DNA from: Pontibacter arcticus
Lineage (GTDB): Bacteria; Bacteroidota; Bacteroidia; Cytophagales; Hymenobacteraceae
DNA: 64,000 nt
Assembly (NCBI RefSeq): GCF_003284895.1
Contig: NZ_QMDV01000005.1
Location: 62,001 to 126,000, forward strand
Direction of reading: 5' to 3'
Shown in pieces: positions 60,345-64,000 of the stretch. The notes beneath the pieces are model-generated. The model was not told the DNA's origin and did no database searches. It saw nothing but the letters and a program-made list of their open reading frames with translations. Position numbers and translations under genes: made by a program. Every line of letters starts with the position of its first letter. Position 1 is the stretch's first letter.

Positions 60345-60821
60345 TTGGAGCAGAAAAAGAAATATTATACCCCAAAGGAAGCCCTCCTGAAAGCGGCTGC
60401 TTACTGCGCCTACCAGGAGCGCACGCAGCAGGAAGTACGTACTAAACTTTACTCGTATGGCCTGGAACCCGACGATGTGGAGAACCTGATCGTGCGCCTG
60501 AGCGAAGAAAAAATGATTGACGAAGAACGCTATGCGCAGAGTTATGTGCGTGGCAAATATGGCATTAAGAAATGGGGCCGTCGTAAAATTGTGCAGGGCC
60601 TGAAAGGAAAAGGTATTTCGGATTACTGCATCAAACAAGGCTTAAAAGAGATTGATTTTGACCAATACGAACAAAACCTGCTGAATTTACTGGAGAAAAA
60701 AGCCCGCACCGAAAAAGAGAAAAACCCTTTCCAGCGCCGCCAGAAGTTAAGCTACTATCTGCTCAGCAAAGGTTATGAAAACGACCTGGTACAGGATGCG
60801 CTAAAAAGTATAGGTGAGTAG
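60345..60821 (+). CDS. recX: RecX-family regulatory protein
   Basis: 158 residues from the TTG at 60345, chosen because the conserved domain starts a few residues later (KKYYTPKEALLKAAAYCAYQERTQQEVRTKL) and no ATG exists upstream of it. The frame could open at a TTG at 60267, but those codons are not family-like and cross the repeated motif. The three-helix RecX units contain LIVRLSEEKMIDEERYAQSYVRGKYGIKKWGRRKI and YYLLSKGYENDLVQDAL. RecX modulates RecA filaments. No recA is adjacent. Confidence 0.88.
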   Translation: MEQKKKYYTPKEALLKAAAYCAYQERTQQEVRTKLYSYGLEPDDVENLIVRLSEEKMIDEERYAQSYVRGKYGIKKWGRRKIVQGLKGKGISDYCIKQGLKEIDFDQYEQNLLNLLEKKARTEKEKNPFQRRQKLSYYLLSKGYENDLVQDALKSIGE

Positions 60822-60860
60822 TTATTTATGCTTCCTCAGGTGAAATCCGATACTTTACTA

Positions 60861-61496
60861 TTACCTTTTTGCCGGCACTTTTGGGTTCTCTATTCTTCGT
60901 TGCGGCACCAGCACGACCCGGCGGCCGGTTATTTCTTCGAGCATCGGCTTCAGAATTTTTTCTGCATTTACCTGGGTCTGGCGCAAAATACCGGAGTTAA
61001 GGGCAGCGCGTTTCACGTTCTGCTCGGCGTAGCGGTAGCCTTCCTGCACCAGCTCAGCATCCTGGAAATAGGTGTTTTCTTTTGAGAAGACTTTTGATTT
61101 GCTATGGTCTACTTTATAGTAGCAAAGCTGCGCTGCCGGTAAGGCTACCTGTACCACCGAGTCGCCCTGAAAAACAATATCCTGCTGTTTTATTTTAGTG
61201 AAATCGATACAACCAACAGCTTCGCCAGCCACAATTAGTACCAGCTTGGAATTTGGCACCCACCTCGATACGGCCTTCTCATACTCTACCACATCCTTGA
61301 AATTATAACGCACCAGTTCCATGCGCCCCAGGTCTTCCACGGATGTTAAAATGGTGTTATAAGTTAGCGTTACTTCGGGCACTTTTTTCTCTTCTTTCTC
61401 CCCGAAAAAGTCTTTAAAGCTGCGCCAAATAAACAAGCCGACAGCAAAAGCTAAAATCCAGGGAAGTAATTTTATTAAAACTCGGAGTAAAGGCAT
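60861..61496 (-). CDS. DUF4230 membrane-anchored protein
   Basis: 211 residues. One N-terminal membrane helix (LIKLLPWILAFAVGLFIWRSF, about 8-28) is followed by an extracytoplasmic domain of the DUF4230 family (ILTSVEDLGRMELVRYNFKDVVEY, KLVLIVAGEAVGCIDFTKIKQQDI, VALPAAQLCYYKVDHSKSKVF, ILRQTQVNAEKILKPMLEEITGRRV). The fold is stomatin-like in places. Function unknown. Convergent with recX, 39 bases away. Confidence 0.82.
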   Translation of the reverse strand: MPLLRVLIKLLPWILAFAVGLFIWRSFKDFFGEKEEKKVPEVTLTYNTILTSVEDLGRMELVRYNFKDVVEYEKAVSRWVPNSKLVLIVAGEAVGCIDFTKIKQQDIVFQGDSVVQVALPAAQLCYYKVDHSKSKVFSKENTYFQDAELVQEGYRYAEQNVKRAALNSGILRQTQVNAEKILKPMLEEITGRRVVLVPQRRIENPKVPAKR

Positions 61497-61641
61497 GGGA
61501 TGGTATATTTATACTTTAGTAAGTATCTAACAACAAGTTCTGTTTAAACGAAGTTATGTTCTACGAATTGACCGGTTCAGAAAGGTGGTAGATTCGTTGC
61601 CAATATACGTTAGAATCATCTTCCTGAAAACTAATCAACAA

Positions 61642-62544
61642 TCATACCTCAACCCCCAACCGTTCTTTAAACCCTGCGTTGCCCTGCAAGCCGCCGGTGT
61701 GGATGGCTACAATCCGGCTTCCGCTTTTGAAATATCCCTGTTTAATCAGATCGAAAAGGCCGAAGAACATTTTTCCGGTATAGATTGGCTCCAGCAGTAT
61801 ATGGTGTTGTTTCTGAAAAGTATAAATAAAGTCTAATAACTCAGGTTTTACTTTGGCATAACCTCCAAAATGGTAATCGGTTAGCAGTTGCCAGTTGCTA
61901 TACTTTTTGCCGTTATACTTCAGAATAAGCGCTTCTATTTCCTTTTGTAAAAAATTCCCGCCCTTTAAAGCCGGGAAACCCAACACCTGCTTTTCACCGT
62001 CCAAGACTGCAATAATTCCTGCGATGGTGCCGCCTGTTCCGCACGCGCAACAGATGTAATCATAGGCTATGTTAATATCTTCTACGATCTCGGTGCAGCC
62101 TTTTACAGCCAAGGCGTTGGTGCCGCCTTCCGGAATGAAGTAAGGTTGTTTATACTTTTGAGAAAGCTCTTCTAAGAAATTAGCATCATCTTTTAACCTG
62201 TATTGTTCGCGGCTGATATAATGGAGTTGCATGCCGCGGCTAATTGCAAATTGGAGCGTTGGGTTAAGAGGTTCGTGTTCTTCGCCCCGGATAATACCAA
62301 TGGTTCTGAAGCCAAATTCCTGGCCGGCTGCAGCTGTTGCAGCGATATGATTGGAATAAGCACCGCCAAATGTAAGCAGTGTGTCTTTGTTTTCTGAACG
62401 CGCCTGTTGCAGGTTATACTTTAGTTTCCGCCACTTATTACCCGATATGGCAGGGTGCAGCAAATCTTCGCGTTTTACCCAAAGTTCTATACTTTGTTCA
62501 TCTAAAAGCGGGTGTTTTAATTGCTGCAAAGGTGCTTCCATCAT
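61642..62544 (-). CDS. PLP-dependent ACC deaminase/D-cysteine desulfhydrase-family enzyme
   Basis: 300 residues of the tryptophan-synthase-beta fold. The PLP lysine is in HPAISGNKWRKLKYNL (about 30-46). LLTFGGAYSNHIAATAAAGQEFG (about 56-78) has the family serine and asparagine. The phosphate loop is CCACGTGGTIAGII (about 167-180). It probably deaminates D-cysteine or 1-aminocyclopropane-1-carboxylate; the residues that separate the two activities were not resolved here. It starts at one of two adjacent ATGs (62544 or 62541). Confidence 0.88.
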   Translation of the reverse strand: MMEAPLQQLKHPLLDEQSIELWVKREDLLHPAISGNKWRKLKYNLQQARSENKDTLLTFGGAYSNHIAATAAAGQEFGFRTIGIIRGEEHEPLNPTLQFAISRGMQLHYISREQYRLKDDANFLEELSQKYKQPYFIPEGGTNALAVKGCTEIVEDINIAYDYICCACGTGGTIAGIIAVLDGEKQVLGFPALKGGNFLQKEIEALILKYNGKKYSNWQLLTDYHFGGYAKVKPELLDFIYTFQKQHHILLEPIYTGKMFFGLFDLIKQGYFKSGSRIVAIHTGGLQGNAGFKERLGVEV

Positions 62545-62556
62545 CGTTAAAAAAGA

Positions 62557-62578
62557 AGCCCCAGCATAGGCTGAGGCT
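62557..62578 (-). terminator. Terminator after the YfhO-like gene
   Basis: Nine-pair stem AGCCCCAGC/GCTGAGGCT (one G-U pair) with an ATAG loop. On the minus strand it runs into TCTTTTTT. Confidence 0.7.
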
Positions 62579-62605
62579 CAGTTTATACTTTGTAAATGCT
62601 GTAAT

Positions 62606-64000
62606 TTATACTTTGGCTACGATCTTTTCTTCCAGTGTTGGTCGCTTTTTAACGGCGTAAGCAATGGTACCGAGCAGCACCAGCACCAAAAGTATAGAAG
62701 AAATTAAAGATACCGTATTGCCTAAGGTATAAGATTGCGGCTCGAACTTAAACTCGATGGTATGCTTGCCAGCCGGCACCTGCATGGCGCGCAAAATGTA
62801 GTTGGCCCGGATATGCTCTACCGGATTTCCATCTAAGTAAGCCTGCCAGCCAGCCGGGTAGTAGATTTCAGAGAAAACAACCAGGCCATCTTCTCTCGCG
62901 TCGTACTCATACTTCAGGTAAACAGGTTTGTATTCTGTTAGCTTGATGTTCGCGTTTTCGGCGGCAAACCTGTTATACTTCACCGGAAACTTCTTTGTGT
63001 CGATAATTGCGGTTGTGCCGGCATCAAACATGGTCAGGGCATCCAGTTCTTCGTCCGGAGATTGTACCGGCTTTACTTCTTCTACAAACCAGGCATTGCC
63101 TAAGGCGCCCGGCACACGCTGCACCGGTTGTTTCGGATCGCCGGTTATAGCATAGCGGGTATTCAGCATGCGGTATACTTCCAGGTTGTTCTGCGAAATG
63201 TGGCGGTCGATCACATCCTGATAACGGCGCATTTTAGCCCCGTGGTAACCACCCACAGATTTATGGAAGTAGGATGTGCGGGCATCGTTAAATGGATTTG
63301 GCAGGTTGATTACACGGTAGCTCAGATCCTTGTCCTGCAATATAAGTTGGTCGGCTGGCGTTGGCTGAAAGTGGTTGGCTACTACCTGCGCCTGAAAATC
63401 GTCGTTGTTCAGGTAACGCTTGTCTACCGTCCAAAGATCAACTAAAATCAGAACACCAACACCCACAATGGCAACGGTGGCCGACAGTTTATTTTTCACA
63501 TAGAAGTATAAAATTCCAAGCGCCAGCACGATAAATACCAGCGAGCGGAAGGCATCGGAGCGCATCATACTTTCGCGGTCAGCACGGATAGCATCGATCG
63601 GGTACTGCGCCTGAATGAGTTGCTGGTCTATGGCAGCTGTAAAACTGGCCGAACCTGCGAAAAGCCAAACCAATAAGCACAAGCCGCCGGTTATACCACC
63701 CGAGATCAACAGTTTTTTATCCAGATTTTTCAGGTTCGTACGCTCACTGATCAATTTCCAGAGGGCAAGTATAGCCAGGAATGGGATCGTGATCTGGGCA
63801 ATTACCAGCGCCGAAGCTACCGCCCTGAACTTGTTATAGCCCGGGAAATAATCGAACATGAAATAGTTAAACGCTTCGAAATTCTTACCCCAGGCAAGTA
63901 TAATCGAAAGTATGGTTCCGGCTACCAGCCAGCTTACCCAACGCCTGTCTACAATAAACAAGCCCAGCACAAACAGGAAACAGATAATGGCACCCACATA
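62606..64000 (-). CDS. YfhO-family membrane protein (N-terminus missing)
   Basis: C-terminal 465 codons; the frame is open at the window edge, so the start lies outside. Hydrophobic helices occur at the visible N-terminal side (IICFLFVLGLFIVDRRWVSWLV; VASALVIAQITIPFLAILALW) and after a break (SLVFIVLALGILYFYV; TVAIVGVGVLILVDLW). A large extracytoplasmic domain follows, with DGLVVFSEIYYPAGWQAYLDGNPVEHIRANYILRAMQVPAGKHTIEFKFEP (in parts). A last helix and a basic tail (KKRPTLEEKIVAKV) close the protein. YfhO proteins resemble membrane glycosyltransferases acting on lipid-linked sugars; the substrate is unknown. Confidence 0.85.
   Translation of the reverse strand, partial: YVGAIICFLFVLGLFIVDRRWVSWLVAGTILSIILAWGKNFEAFNYFMFDYFPGYNKFRAVASALVIAQITIPFLAILALWKLISERTNLKNLDKKLLISGGITGGLCLLVWLFAGSASFTAAIDQQLIQAQYPIDAIRADRESMMRSDAFRSLVFIVLALGILYFYVKNKLSATVAIVGVGVLILVDLWTVDKRYLNNDDFQAQVVANHFQPTPADQLILQDKDLSYRVINLPNPFNDARTSYFHKSVGGYHGAKMRRYQDVIDRHISQNNLEVYRMLNTRYAITGDPKQPVQRVPGALGNAWFVEEVKPVQSPDEELDALTMFDAGTTAIIDTKKFPVKYNRFAAENANIKLTEYKPVYLKYEYDAREDGLVVFSEIYYPAGWQAYLDGNPVEHIRANYILRAMQVPAGKHTIEFKFEPQSYTLGNTVSLISSILLVLVLLGTIAYAVKKRPTLEEKIVAKV

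Noticed and set aside
1..64000. CRISPR arrays, insertion sequences, prophage or defence islands
   Set aside because: No regularly spaced repeats, transposase, integrase, phage or nuclease-helicase genes are visible; the content is conserved housekeeping and envelope genes.

Overview
The window looks like a chromosomal segment of a member of the Bacteroidota, most likely order Cytophagales (Hymenobacteraceae/Pontibacter-like). This is inferred from family content, not from a marker gene. The clues are a SusC/SusD pair, PorG-type (type IX secretion) membrane proteins, a fused MurF-Alr protein, the order porG-uppS-bamA-ompH-ompH, DUF5686 and DUF4230 proteins, TAnnTTTG-like promoter elements, and almost no Shine-Dalgarno sites. 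No rRNA, tRNA, CRISPR array, prophage, insertion sequence or defence island was found. It is dense housekeeping DNA.

Layout. 0-4.4 kb (minus): fatty-acid degradation, with a FadN-like multienzyme cut by the window edge, a MarR regulator and a long-chain acyl-CoA synthetase. 4.7-8.0 kb (plus): a degenerate arginase-family protein, a cytochrome-b5-like protein, and a peptidoglycan-recycling pair (MurK-like kinase and MurQ). 8.3-11.1 kb: unknown proteins and three tiny acidic lipoproteins. 11.1-19.5 kb: Der, Era, ferrochelatase, LOG protein, cysteine desulfurase, GlmM, MazG. 20.0-27.0 kb (plus): an energy-coupling cluster, ExbB-ExbD-ExbD-TonB, then a second TonB, a small membrane protein, a PstS-like lipoprotein and a TPR protein. 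27.0-40.3 kb (minus): RluD, two OmpH/Skp chaperones, BamA, UppS, two PorG paralogues, NAD kinase, a second Omp85-like protein, CBS protein, hydrolase, PabA/TrpG, CvpA, YqeY. 40.5-45.0 kb (plus): PdxJ, MnmH and SelD (tRNA selenouridine), an esterase and an RsmI-like methylase. 45.2-49.9 kb: orphan SusCD. 50.7-53.1 kb: FeoAB ferrous iron uptake. 53.3-64 kb: MurF-Alr, RarD-like exporter, lipoprotein, DUF5686 protein, RecX, DUF4230 protein, a PLP deaminase and a truncated YfhO-like protein.

Functionally the window is dominated by envelope biology: outer-membrane protein insertion (BamA, Skp pair, second Omp85), type IX secretion (PorG pair), TonB energisation feeding SusCD, peptidoglycan precursor supply (GlmM, MurF-Alr, UppS) and recycling (MurK/MurQ). 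Iron and heme genes (FeoAB, HemH, IscS-like) sit alongside.

The most unusual signal is not a gene. The 9-mer AAGTATAAA (TTTATACTT on the other strand) recurs about once per kilobase. By eye there are roughly 65 exact copies in 64 kb, against about one expected from base composition. It lies mainly between genes but also inside them. Several copies are built into terminator hairpins, sometimes as inverted pairs. Density and placement resemble the DNA uptake sequences of Neisseria, and no such sequence is known to me in this phylum.
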